NCBI GenBank assembly: GCA_027623815.1 | Contig: JAQBUV010000021.1 | Location: 1 to 35,047, forward strand | DNA: 35,047 nucleotides | Direction: 5' to 3' | Source: Casp-Chloro-G3 sp002816715 | Lineage (GTDB): Bacteria > Chloroflexota > Dehalococcoidia > Lucifugimonadales > UBA3495 | In this document: positions 1 through 7,421 of the stretch, piece by piece | Layout: each line of letters begins with the position of its first letter | Numbering within the stretch: the first letter of the stretch is position 1 | Made by a program: the position numbers and the translations under genes | The notes under the pieces: model-generated | Database searches by the model: none | The model's input: the letters and a program-made list of their open reading frames with translations, nothing else | What the model was told of the DNA's origin: nothing

Positions 1-34
1 GCATAGCATGGGCATAGCATCGAAGTAATCTCAG

Positions 35-71
35 CAGCAAAAAAGGCTTGGCGGCAAGCCTACCGCCAAGC
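35..71 (-). terminator. Rho-independent terminator of the VOC gene
   Basis: A perfect 9-bp stem GCTTGGCGG/CCGCCAAGC (46-54 with 63-71) has an 8-nt loop. Read on the minus strand it is followed directly by a run of six T. It lies about 55 bp beyond the stop codon of the minus-strand VOC gene, so it fits a canonical intrinsic terminator for that gene. Confidence 0.85.
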
Positions 72-125
72 GAAACACCAGTAACGTTGAATCTAGTATT
101 TGCCTTGGTTCAATCTAGGCTAGGC

Positions 126-914
126 TTAAGCTGATTGAAAGACCTCAAGAACTGCGCCCTGGGGATCCTGTAGTACGGCGAACCGGCCAATGTTGGGGAT
201 GTCCATGGGCGGTACGACAACGGTGCCACCCAGGGACTTGGCCTTCTCCACGGTGCCATCTGCGTCGGAGGTGCCGAAGTAGATTGACCAGTTGGGAGGC
301 ACTTCGGCGACTTCTGGCCCCATGTCCGAAATGTTCATCATGCCGGCCACCTCAACACCGCCCACCTTGACGATGGTATAGGGGATTGAACCTCCCGCCA
401 TCGGCCCAGTCTCAACCGGCAGTACCTTCTGATAGAACTCGCCGGCCTGGTCGGTGTTCGTCGCCTTCAATTCAACCCAGGTGATGGTGCCAGGTTCCTG
501 CATCAACTGCGACCCAATGTGCTGATTCGGCTGCCAAACGCTGAAGACTGCCCCCTGTGGATCTTGAATAACCGCTATTCGTCCAGCGTCAAACACATCA
601 CACCCCCCCAACATGACCGTCCCACCGGCGTCCTTGGCTTTTTGTGCCGTCTGATCGGCGTTCTCCACCGTGAAGTAGGTGTTCCAATGAGGCGAAATGT
701 TGCGGGCCTTCTCTTCCTCGCCCTGTTTGTAGACGCCGACCACTGACTGGCCGTCTATCCGCTGCATATGGTAAAAGGCATCGGGGCCCATTTCTTGAGG
801 GTCGTCAGTCCAACCGAAGAGGGCTCCATAGAATGCGACGGCGCCCTGGTCGTCGGTGGTTGACAGATCGGCCCAAGACGGGGCGCCGGGGGCGTGTTTA
901 GTAATCTTTGGCAT
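126..914 (-). CDS. Two-domain VOC (glyoxalase/bleomycin-resistance fold) protein
   Basis: About 262 residues made of two tandem VOC repeats (roughly 7-125 and 140-260). Each opens with a W-x-(D/E)-L block (PSWADLSTTD; ITWVELKATN), contains an A-x-x-FY segment and ends with the QDPQGAV(F/L) strand typical of this fold. Proteins of this type act as dioxygenases, isomerases or drug-binding proteins; the sequence does not decide the substrate, and the usual metal ligands cannot be assigned with confidence. I chose the ATG at 914 over the upstream TTG at 932 because GGGAGGA sits 5-6 nt before it. It is monocistronic, divergent from the kinase at 1119 and closed by the terminator at 35-71. Confidence 0.9.
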   Translation of the reverse strand: MPKITKHAPGAPSWADLSTTDDQGAVAFYGALFGWTDDPQEMGPDAFYHMQRIDGQSVVGVYKQGEEEKARNISPHWNTYFTVENADQTAQKAKDAGGTVMLGGCDVFDAGRIAVIQDPQGAVFSVWQPNQHIGSQLMQEPGTITWVELKATNTDQAGEFYQKVLPVETGPMAGGSIPYTIVKVGGVEVAGMMNISDMGPEVAEVPPNWSIYFGTSDADGTVEKAKSLGGTVVVPPMDIPNIGRFAVLQDPQGAVLEVFQSA

Positions 915-1028
915 GACTTTCCTCCCAAGCAAATTCCGAACTAGGAAATATTAATCCCTAGCCAGGTTTCTCTCAATCGTATACTGTCAAGTGTTCAGGA
1001 ACGTTGCGACGTAGACCTGATCAATATT

Positions 1029-1040
1029 TGGCATATGCCA
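1029..1040. promoter_or_regulatory. 12-bp perfect palindrome in the divergent promoter region
   Basis: TGGCATATGCCA is a perfect palindrome in the 204-bp gap between the divergent VOC and sensor-kinase genes. It is followed by AT-rich sequence with possible -10 boxes (TAATAT, TATGAT around 1049-1057). A dimeric regulator could bind here, but there is no independent support. Confidence 0.35.
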
Positions 1041-1118
1041 GATATATGTAATATGATTAGGGCACTAATTACTAATTAATGAAGAATGTTATTTGTCATA
1101 TTGTCATAGAGGAAGCAA

Positions 1119-2795
1119 ATGACGACGAGAGGCGAATATTCAGTGCAGCCAGTGAGCAAGTTGGTAGAACTGCGCCAACGTGTCGCTGAACTGGAATCAT
1201 TGCTGGGCCGACAGCAGCAAGCCGGGGAGGTGTCAAAGCAACACGCTGATCAAGTAGCACTGCAAATGGGCGCGGAAACGGCGATGGTTGATCGAGTCTG
1301 CAATATTGTCACTTCCACGCTGGACATTAAACAAGTCTACGAACAGTTCGCACTAGAATTACAAAAACTGGTCGCCTTTGACCGAGCGTATATCAACCTG
1401 GTGGATGAAGTGGGTGACACTTTCACCCTCACCTACCTTTTTGGCCAACACGTACCCGGCCGAGAGATCGGTGCCATCAGCCCCCTGTCGGGTTCGCTCA
1501 CCGGAGAGATTGTCGCCACCGGTAAAACCCTGATTCAGCCAAATATGGCGGCTGACCCGAACCACCACCGGGGGGACTCGAACTACGTCCGGGCCGGGTT
1601 GTTTTCCGGGATTGTGGTGCCCCTAGTGTCCAAGAATCGCGTTATCGGCATTTTGGGCTTACGCAGTCGGCAGGTGGCAGCTTTTGGGGCGCGGGAACAA
1701 GCAATCTTGGAGCGATTGGCCAATCAGATTGCCCCGGCCCTGGACAATGCCGGGCGGTATGTTGAGAGCTTGAGAGAAAAGGAGCGGTTCAGTATAGCGC
1801 TGCAAAACTCCGACATTATCTTGGCTCATGTGGACCAAGAGCTAAGGTACACCTGGCTGCATAACCCTCATCCAGATTTATCCCCTGAGATGCTATTGGG
1901 TAAGCGAGACGATGAATTATCGTCTTCGGACGGGTACGCAACGCTGTTGAAGTTCAAGGCGGAGGTCCTAGAGACCTGTGTTGCGGACCGGAGAGAAATA
2001 TCCTTTGAGTTAAGTAACGGTTTACGAACCTTTGAGATAGACGTTGAGCCAATGCGGGACGCGTCAGGAAAAGTTATTGGCCTCACCCTCGCGGCTATGG
2101 ACATCACCGAACACAACCGGGTAGAGGCGCTCCGCGCCGCGCGTGATGAGGCGCAAACTCTGTCCCAGCGTTTGGTGGCGTCGCAGGAAGCCGAGCGCCG
2201 TCGTATCGCCCAGGAACTCCACGACGAGATGGGTCAGCTCTTGACCGGAGTGCGCTTGACCCTGGAAAGAAGCACGCGAGCATCTACTGCCGCGGCTAGA
2301 ACACACTTAATCGGCGAAGCCCAAAATCTGGTCGATGAACTTATGGCGAGGGTGCGAAACCTATCCTTGGATTTGCGGCCCTCAATGTTGGATGACTTGG
2401 GTCTGTTGCCAACATTGGAGTGGTACATTAGACGATATACGGAGCGAACCAATATTCGGGTAACGTTCCAGCCTATTAGCCTCGACCAGCGTTTGCCACC
2501 AGAAGTTGAAACGGCAGCCTACCGCATCTGCCAAGAGGCGCTAACCAATATCGCCCGTCATGCTGGGGTAGATCAGGCCGAGGTTAGGCTCGAAATCAAG
2601 GGGGACACCCTGGTAGTCCAGGTCAACGATAGTGGCGCGGGGTTCAAGCCCGAGGATGTATCCAGTTTAGCCTCTAGCGGCTTGTCAGGGATGCGCGAGA
2701 GGGTGCGGGTTTTGGGCGGACAACTAATCTTGGAGTCATCTCCCGGGCAAGGCACTCGGTTGACCGCCGAACTGCCCTTGACGATCTCAGAATAG
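1119..2795 (+). CDS. GAF-PAS sensor histidine kinase, HisKA_3 (NarL/DegS) type
   Basis: 558 residues, with no membrane segment visible, so a soluble sensor. A short coiled-coil-like start (about 12-40) leads to a GAF domain (about 55-210) and a PAS-like domain (about 218-335) ending DITEHN. The dimerisation/phospho-acceptor helix reads ERRRIAQELHDEMGQ, with the His of the HisKA_3 H-box. The ATPase domain has an N-box (EALTNIARHAG), DSGAGF and SGLSGMRERV. The ATG is preceded by AGAGGAAG. The gene ends 14 bp before the NarL-type regulator at 2810, its obvious partner. The ligand of the GAF/PAS domains cannot be told from sequence. Confidence 0.95.
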   Translation: MTTRGEYSVQPVSKLVELRQRVAELESLLGRQQQAGEVSKQHADQVALQMGAETAMVDRVCNIVTSTLDIKQVYEQFALELQKLVAFDRAYINLVDEVGDTFTLTYLFGQHVPGREIGAISPLSGSLTGEIVATGKTLIQPNMAADPNHHRGDSNYVRAGLFSGIVVPLVSKNRVIGILGLRSRQVAAFGAREQAILERLANQIAPALDNAGRYVESLREKERFSIALQNSDIILAHVDQELRYTWLHNPHPDLSPEMLLGKRDDELSSSDGYATLLKFKAEVLETCVADRREISFELSNGLRTFEIDVEPMRDASGKVIGLTLAAMDITEHNRVEALRAARDEAQTLSQRLVASQEAERRRIAQELHDEMGQLLTGVRLTLERSTRASTAAARTHLIGEAQNLVDELMARVRNLSLDLRPSMLDDLGLLPTLEWYIRRYTERTNIRVTFQPISLDQRLPPEVETAAYRICQEALTNIARHAGVDQAEVRLEIKGDTLVVQVNDSGAGFKPEDVSSLASSGLSGMRERVRVLGGQLILESSPGQGTRLTAELPLTISE

Positions 2796-2809
2796 ACCGT
2801 GAGATTAGG

Positions 2810-3475
2810 ATGATCAAAATAGCTCTGGCTGAGGATCACCTGATTGTGCGACAGGGCTTGCTGGCCTTGTTGGCAATGGAGCCCGATTTCTCAGTTGTCG
2901 GGGAAACGTCTGACGGGCTGGAGGTAGTCCCACTAGTTGAACGTTTGCAGCCAGACGTACTGGTGCTAGACCTGATGCTGCCCGGCATGAACGGGCTGGA
3001 TATCACCCGGCAAGTGGTCCGGCGCTCTCCCCAGACTCAAGTAGTTATTCTCTCAATGCATGCCGACGAGGTCTACGTACTTGAGGCCCTCCGAACCGGA
3101 GCAAAGGGGTATGTTCTCAAAGGCTCTGGTATTGAAGACCTGATGAACGCAGTGCATGAGGTGGCCGAGGGCCGGGTCTACCTCAGTCCTCCCCTCAGTG
3201 AACGGGCCATTGCGGCCTACATAGAGAGCGCAGACGCCGGCTTTTCTGAAGAGTATGAGTCTTTAACTTCGCGTGAGCGGCAGGTGTTTCATTTAGCGGC
3301 AGAAGGCCAAAGCAACCGAAGCATTGCCACCCGCCTGTCAATAAGTCCGCGTACCGCTGAGACCCACCGCACCAATCTGATGCGCAAACTGGCTCTGCAC
3401 ACCCAAGCTGAACTGATCGCTTACGCCATAGGGAGGGGGATTGTGGCTCCGGAGGATTCGTCGCTTCTAGATTGA
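2810..3475 (+). CDS. NarL/FixJ-family response regulator
   Basis: 221 residues: an N-terminal receiver (1-120) with acidic EDH pocket, phospho-acceptor Asp in VLVLDLMLPGMNG and Lys in GYVLKGS, then a C-terminal LuxR-type HTH (about 150-212; LTSRERQVFHLAAEG...SPRTAETH). It is the transcriptional output of the kinase encoded 14 bp upstream. Its targets are unknown. No gene is translationally coupled after it; a strong stem-loop follows at 3540. Confidence 0.96.
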   Translation: MIKIALAEDHLIVRQGLLALLAMEPDFSVVGETSDGLEVVPLVERLQPDVLVLDLMLPGMNGLDITRQVVRRSPQTQVVILSMHADEVYVLEALRTGAKGYVLKGSGIEDLMNAVHEVAEGRVYLSPPLSERAIAAYIESADAGFSEEYESLTSRERQVFHLAAEGQSNRSIATRLSISPRTAETHRTNLMRKLALHTQAELIAYAIGRGIVAPEDSSLLD

Positions 3476-3539
3476 AGGGAAGCATCCACGGAAAACCTGC
3501 ACCAATTATCAGAATCTTGAAATAGTCACTTAATGATCC

Positions 3540-3572
3540 AGAATGCCCTGTAGCAAAACTACGGGGCATTCT
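3540..3572 (+). terminator. Stem-loop after the response regulator gene
   Basis: AGAATGCCCTGTAG pairs with CTACGGGGCATTCT (one G-T wobble) around a 5-nt CAAAA loop, 64 bp after the regulator stop codon. There is no T-tract downstream, so termination may be weak, or this may be a 3'-end stabiliser. Confidence 0.55.
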
Positions 3573-3573
3573 C

Positions 3574-3628
3574 ACATTAGATACGTATGGCTACTAATGT
3601 ACAATTCCGATATAAGCGTATCTAATGT
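3574..3628. promoter_or_regulatory. 12-bp inverted repeat upstream of the hybrid kinase
   Basis: ACATTAGATACG (3574-3585) and CGTATCTAATGT (3617-3628) are perfect inverted copies with 31 bp between them, ending 32 bp before the likely start codon at 3661. They could be paired operator half-sites or a leader hairpin for the hybrid kinase. Confidence 0.45.
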
Positions 3629-3660
3629 AGCTGGGCAAGTTTTGAGAAGGCATGGTGGCA

Positions 3661-4872
3661 ATGCTGGACACTACCAAAACCAGGGTGCAACTCATTGAAG
3701 AGTTGAAGGAATTGCGCCAGTCGCTGATAGAACAGGGACGCGCCAATCTCCTGCTCAGCAACAGCCGGATTATATCCACCAAGCGGTTCGCCGCGGGAAT
3801 AGCCCATGAAATCAACAACCCCCTGGGAATTATCTCGGGTTTCGCTGAATTGGCTCTGCTCAATAACGACTTACCACAAAAAGTTCGTGACGATATACGG
3901 GTAATACATTCTGAATGTAACCGGGCCGCCAGAGTCCTACATGACCTCCTCTCTTTTGCGGGAGATCGTCCCCTCACCACGAACCCAATAGATGTGCCAG
4001 CTCTCATAAAGCAATCGCTCAAACTAAAGTCAAACGAGTTCGACATTTACAAGATTAAGGTAACCGCGCAGTACGCGCTAAACCTCCCTGAGATTCTAGC
4101 TGATCCAGACCAACTGATTGAGGTATTGCTGAATCTTCTGGACAATGCCCAGCAAGCAATGACTGAAGTTCATGGCGGTGGAAACCTGGAGATTGTTGCT
4201 CAGATAATTGAGGACCGAGTCAGCATTAGCATCAAAGACAGCGGGCCGGGGATTTCAGCCGTCGATCTGGTAAGGATCTTCCACCCATTTTACACCACCA
4301 AAGCAGTTGGTAAGGGAAGTGGCCTTGGTCTAAGCATTTCCCAAGGGATAATTCAACAACACGGTGGGGAATTGTGGGCAGAGAGTTCACCGGAAACCGG
4401 AAGCACCTTTCACATAGAGATTCCTATCGTGCCGGTATCACTAACCGATAACGATCTGGTGGAGGCACCGCAGTCTGAGCCGATCACGTCCGGTGTAGCA
4501 ACAAAGCGGATACTGGTGGTAAACGACGAGTTGGGTTTTCGACAGTTCCTTTCCAGAGCACTAACTCCTGGGGGGCACACGTTAGATCTGGCTGCCGACT
4601 GGTCCGAAGCTTGGGATTTGGTGCGGAAGAATTCCTACGATTGTGTAATCCTAAATCTGGGTCTGCCCGCCGTAAATGGCATGCAACTTTTTGAGCGCAT
4701 CAAGGACTACGACAGTGATTTGGCAGTAAGGTGCATTTTCATAACGGGCTATTTGCTGACTCCCGAGCTGGAAGCTTCCCTGGTTGACACCGGTATTCCT
4801 TATTTGACCAAGCCCTTCGCCATATCACAAATTAGAAGGTTGGTCCTAGAAACCACTAGCTCGCTGATGTAG
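3661..4872 (+). CDS. Hybrid histidine kinase with a degenerate receiver domain
   Basis: About 403 residues. A short N-terminal coiled coil, then a HisKA domain with its phospho-acceptor His (GIAHEINNPLG), an ATPase domain with LLNLLDNAQQAM, DSGPGIS, FHPFYTTK and GKGSGLGLS, and a C-terminal receiver from about residue 280. The receiver keeps the acidic pair (NDE), the Thr (FITG) and the Lys (TKPF), but the phospho-acceptor position is Asn (VILNLGLP; AAT at 4654-4656). It should therefore not accept phosphate in the normal way. No sensor domain is present, so input probably comes through a partner. I prefer the ATG at 3661 to 3652 because GAGAAGG is 10 nt away from it but only 1 nt from the earlier ATG. 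Confidence 0.93.
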   Translation: MLDTTKTRVQLIEELKELRQSLIEQGRANLLLSNSRIISTKRFAAGIAHEINNPLGIISGFAELALLNNDLPQKVRDDIRVIHSECNRAARVLHDLLSFAGDRPLTTNPIDVPALIKQSLKLKSNEFDIYKIKVTAQYALNLPEILADPDQLIEVLLNLLDNAQQAMTEVHGGGNLEIVAQIIEDRVSISIKDSGPGISAVDLVRIFHPFYTTKAVGKGSGLGLSISQGIIQQHGGELWAESSPETGSTFHIEIPIVPVSLTDNDLVEAPQSEPITSGVATKRILVVNDELGFRQFLSRALTPGGHTLDLAADWSEAWDLVRKNSYDCVILNLGLPAVNGMQLFERIKDYDSDLAVRCIFITGYLLTPELEASLVDTGIPYLTKPFAISQIRRLVLETTSSLM

Positions 4873-5188
4873 CCCTTCGCATAGCCACACTGGACCATCA
4901 CCATTCCTCCCATTGGGGGCCTTGCTCATTGGGTGGCTGCTGTCCGCATATTAGTGCCGTTCGAACCAAATCACCCTCCTCCAAAATGATGATTGTTTCT
5001 CGTTACCCACTTGCCGGTTATCGCCCATACCTAGCCCCCAATTTAATTCTACGTAATCGCTCCACCAGAACCAGAATCACACTAAATCCTAACAATTGTC
5101 ACCTTTAAAACCAATAATTTTAACGCTATAATACTTTTCCAGGTCAATAGGAATACAGCTCCTTGTGAATTTACGGGGGAGGGCAGCA
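4873..5188. other. Gene-free spacer with a -10 box
   Basis: I see no coding signal in these 316 bp. The sequence is AT-rich toward the end and contains a perfect TATAAT at 5127-5132 with TTTAAA 17 bp upstream as a poor -35, suggesting a promoter for the stand-alone receiver gene. Confidence 0.5.
5127..5132 (+). promoter_or_regulatory. Candidate -10 box for the stand-alone receiver gene
   Basis: TATAAT in an AT-rich stretch, 56 bp before the likely ATG at 5189. The -35 (TTTAAA, 17-bp spacer) is weak. Confidence 0.4.
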
Positions 5189-5650
5189 ATGATTGATCGG
5201 CGGAATCAGTCGGAAGTTAAGGTGGAAGAACGTCCTCTTGCTTTAGGCCATTCACCAGCTACCGGCGCCAAGCGGATACTAGTAGTGGATGACGAGCCAA
5301 TGATTCGACGACTTATTGATCGCGTACTTTCAACAATTGAGGGCCACTCTGTGGGCCTGGCTGGGGACGGGCAAACCGCTTGGCTCATGCTACAAGAGAA
5401 GCGTTACGACTGCGTAATCATGGACTGGAATATGCCGGGGATGAGCGGTAAGCAATTGTATGAGCTCATTGAAGGCTCTTATAGCGAAATGGCAAGCCGG
5501 TGTCTGTTCATCAGCGGACACGCAACGACTGCTGAAGTCAAAAGTTTTGCCTCGGTCAATGGGAATCCAATTCTGCAAAAACCCTTCTCCATTGATCAAC
5601 TTCGGCAGGAAACAGCCAAGATTGTGGGAGTTAACCAGCCCCAGCAGTAG
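5189..5650 (+). CDS. Stand-alone receiver-domain protein (CheY-like)
   Basis: 153 residues: a 25-30 residue polar leader followed by one receiver domain with intact VVDDE, phospho-acceptor Asp (CVIMDWNMPGMSG), Ser (FISG) and Lys (LQKPF). There is no output domain. It resembles the degenerate receiver of the upstream hybrid kinase along its length (shared YDCVI, RC-FI, KPF-I-Q blocks), so the two look like paralogs. It is the likely phosphate acceptor for that kinase. The ATG at 5189 was chosen because GGGGGAGG lies 7 nt upstream; the GTG at 5165 has no ribosome-binding site. Confidence 0.9.
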   Translation: MIDRRNQSEVKVEERPLALGHSPATGAKRILVVDDEPMIRRLIDRVLSTIEGHSVGLAGDGQTAWLMLQEKRYDCVIMDWNMPGMSGKQLYELIEGSYSEMASRCLFISGHATTAEVKSFASVNGNPILQKPFSIDQLRQETAKIVGVNQPQQ

Positions 5651-5831
5651 CCACATTCATAGCAGAATAGCCAGCTATATCAATAATTATTTCACGTATT
5701 TTTCTGTGCAATATCCCGGCAATATCTCTTGGCTTGGTCAATGCCCTTCAAAGCCCACAGGTTGTTGCGAACTGAACTCCAACTTCTAATACCCTCCAGT
5801 TCTATGGCATTATCTAAACCGTCCGCATTGC

Positions 5832-5893
5832 TTGATAATTAATGGTATTCTTGCTACTATAAAGCATGATTCACAGAGCATGCTTCGTGAATC
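5832..5893 (+). ncRNA. Candidate promoter-led hairpin transcript
   Basis: TTGATA (5832-5837), a 17-bp spacer and TACTAT (5855-5860) make a plausible sigma-70 promoter. Right at the expected start lie two mutually exclusive stems: AAGCATG/CATGCTT (5862-5868 with 5879-5885) and GATTCAC/GTGAATC (5868-5874 with 5887-5893). No coding frame follows. This might be the 5' end of a small RNA; the call is tentative. Confidence 0.25.
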
Positions 5894-6194
5894 TGGACTA
5901 TATCACATCAGGCATCAAATAGAGAATGGGAAACTGATTGGGGCCGATTATTAATACTGGCCTAAGCGCCAGAGCTTTGCGGCGACGATTCTGGCAAAGC
6001 GACACCCCTAGGAAACTATTGGGCCAGTCCCAAAAGTTCATCATGGCGGGGCACCTATTTGAGTTCAGCACCACGGATGGCATGCGTTTCTCGCCTATAA
6101 AGAGGACGCTATTCCCTAGGGAAGTGGCTTTCTTCCGCATTGCTGATCCTGCGCCCACAAAGGAATTCCAATAATCGGACTCTGCAAGAACTAT

Positions 6195-6253
6195 GGTTCG
6201 ACAAGCTCATCATGAGCGGGCATTATCCGCTCGTCCTGAGCCTGTCTAAGGGC
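6195..6253. repeat. Dispersed imperfect palindrome, GTTCGACAAGCTCA family
   Basis: The arms TTCGACAAGCTCATCATGAG and CTCGTCCTGAGCCTGTCTAAG are imperfect inverted copies flanking a short GCGG...CCGC core. This looks like a small intergenic repetitive element of the kind often scattered in environmental genomes. It has no coding content. Confidence 0.6.
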
Positions 6254-6420
6254 ACAGTTCAGCATTAGTCATGTTGGGATTGGTCAGGAACGATACCGTA
6301 GCCTGAGATAGTTCCAAATGGGTTAGACTAGCTATAGTGCAATGTTTATTTCCCGTCCGCTATCTGAAAGACTCGTGGTTCAAAAGGGTAGTTCAAAGGG
6401 AAATAATGGAGAGGTAATTA

Positions 6421-6807
6421 TTGAGGATATACGTAGGAAATCTACAATTTGATTTCACCGACGAAGAGTTAAGTCGGATATTCAGTGAGCACGGGCAAGT
6501 GGCCTCAGCCAGCATCGCTCGTGATCGGGAAACCCAGCGCTCCAAAGGGTTTGCTTTTGTCGAGATGCTCTCCAATGGCGAAGCTCTGGCGGCAATCACC
6601 GCCCTGAACGGCAAGGAGATCCAGCAGCGTGCTCTGACCGTCAATGAAGCCCGCCCCCGAGAAGAACGCAGTTTCGGCAATACCGGCAATACCAGCAGTT
6701 ATGGCGGCGGTAACCGAGCCAGCAGCAATCGGCCAAACAACAGAGTTAACGAACCTAGGACCGACAAAAAAGGACCCGCTAAGCGTGCGAAAAGAATTCG
6801 CCGGTAG
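6421..6807 (+). CDS. Single-RRM RNA-binding protein
   Basis: 128 residues. One RNA-recognition motif fills residues 1-80 with RNP2 (IYVGNL) at the very N-terminus and RNP1 (KGFAFVEM) near 45. A Gly/Asn-rich linker and a strongly basic tail (KKGPAKRAKRIRR) follow. Small RRM proteins of this layout are known from cyanobacteria and other bacteria as cold- or stress-related RNA binders. Translation seems to begin at TTG (6421), which has GGAGAGG 6 nt upstream; no ATG is available before RNP2. The RNA-helicase gene downstream supports a role in RNA metabolism. Confidence 0.93.
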   Translation: MRIYVGNLQFDFTDEELSRIFSEHGQVASASIARDRETQRSKGFAFVEMLSNGEALAAITALNGKEIQQRALTVNEARPREERSFGNTGNTSSYGGGNRASSNRPNNRVNEPRTDKKGPAKRAKRIRR

Positions 6808-6829
6808 ACTGCCTGCTTATGACCTTCAT

Positions 6830-6865
6830 GGTCAAACTTGCGGTCAAACTTGCGGTCAAACTTGC
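6830..6865. repeat. Three tandem copies of a 12-bp unit
   Basis: GGTCAAACTTGC occurs three times in a row without mismatch in the short gap between the RRM gene and the small Zn-finger-like gene, ending 33 bp before the latter's start. It could have arisen by slippage and could vary in copy number. Confidence 0.8.
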
Positions 6866-6898
6866 AAACCCTGAGTTGTACTCAAGAGAGGATTGAAT

Positions 6899-7099
6899 AT
6901 GCCGTCGGAAAATGCTCCCAACACAACAGGCGTAGAAGTTCAAAATGAACCGGCATGTCCCCATCATTGGATCATAGAACCGGCCCACGGTTCGGTGAGT
7001 CGGGGCGTCTGCCAGGTGTGCGAAGAGGTCCGGGATTTCAAAAACTCTATCGAATGGGAATATGGACAGCGAAAGCCAGGCAGGCCCGCTGCATCCTGA
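6899..7099 (+). CDS. Small conserved Cys/His protein, probably zinc-binding
   Basis: 66 residues. The core CPHHWIIEPAHG...GVCQVCEE has Cys, two His and a CxxC pair, consistent with a small zinc site. I recognise the HHW-I-E...G-C--C-EVR-F pattern as a recurring small protein in Chloroflexota and Actinobacteria but know no function. The ATG at 6899 has GAGAGGA 6-7 nt upstream; the TTG at 6893 is less likely. It sits between the RRM and helicase genes. Confidence 0.75.
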   Translation: MPSENAPNTTGVEVQNEPACPHHWIIEPAHGSVSRGVCQVCEEVRDFKNSIEWEYGQRKPGRPAAS

Positions 7100-7421
7100 A
7101 GCTCAATACCTGAAGCGACGGGCATTCTAGCATTGACACGCCCTGTCTCTAAGTAACCGTACCCAAATACCATATGACCAGACATCCCAGAAGGAAGGAA
7201 GAATTATTTCAATCGACACAAACACGATCAAACCTCAAGACTCGCCCCCAACCGACACCCATCAGCGGCGATCCCGCTGGTGGCACCGCCGTCCCAAAAT
7301 CCAGAAACCAGCCCCTGCTTCAATTGCTCCTGAATCCAACGACTCTGATTCCATTGACTCTCTCCCAATTGCGCCCCAACGCCAGGTAGAGCCTGAACCA
7401 GAACCTGATACCGGCGTTCAT

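Larger units (their letters stand above)
5651..6420. other. 770-bp region without a convincing gene
   Basis: Two overlapping antiparallel open frames (5938-6174 plus, 5898-6158 minus) exist, but neither resembles a protein family or has a ribosome-binding site. The stretch holds a promoter-like pair with hairpins (5832-5893) and a dispersed palindrome (6195-6253). It may host a small RNA or be degraded sequence. Confidence 0.6.

Noticed and set aside
5938..6174. Open frame of 78 codons (plus) and an overlapping one on the minus strand at 5898-6158
   Set aside because: No ribosome-binding site, no family likeness and mutual overlap; treated as non-coding.
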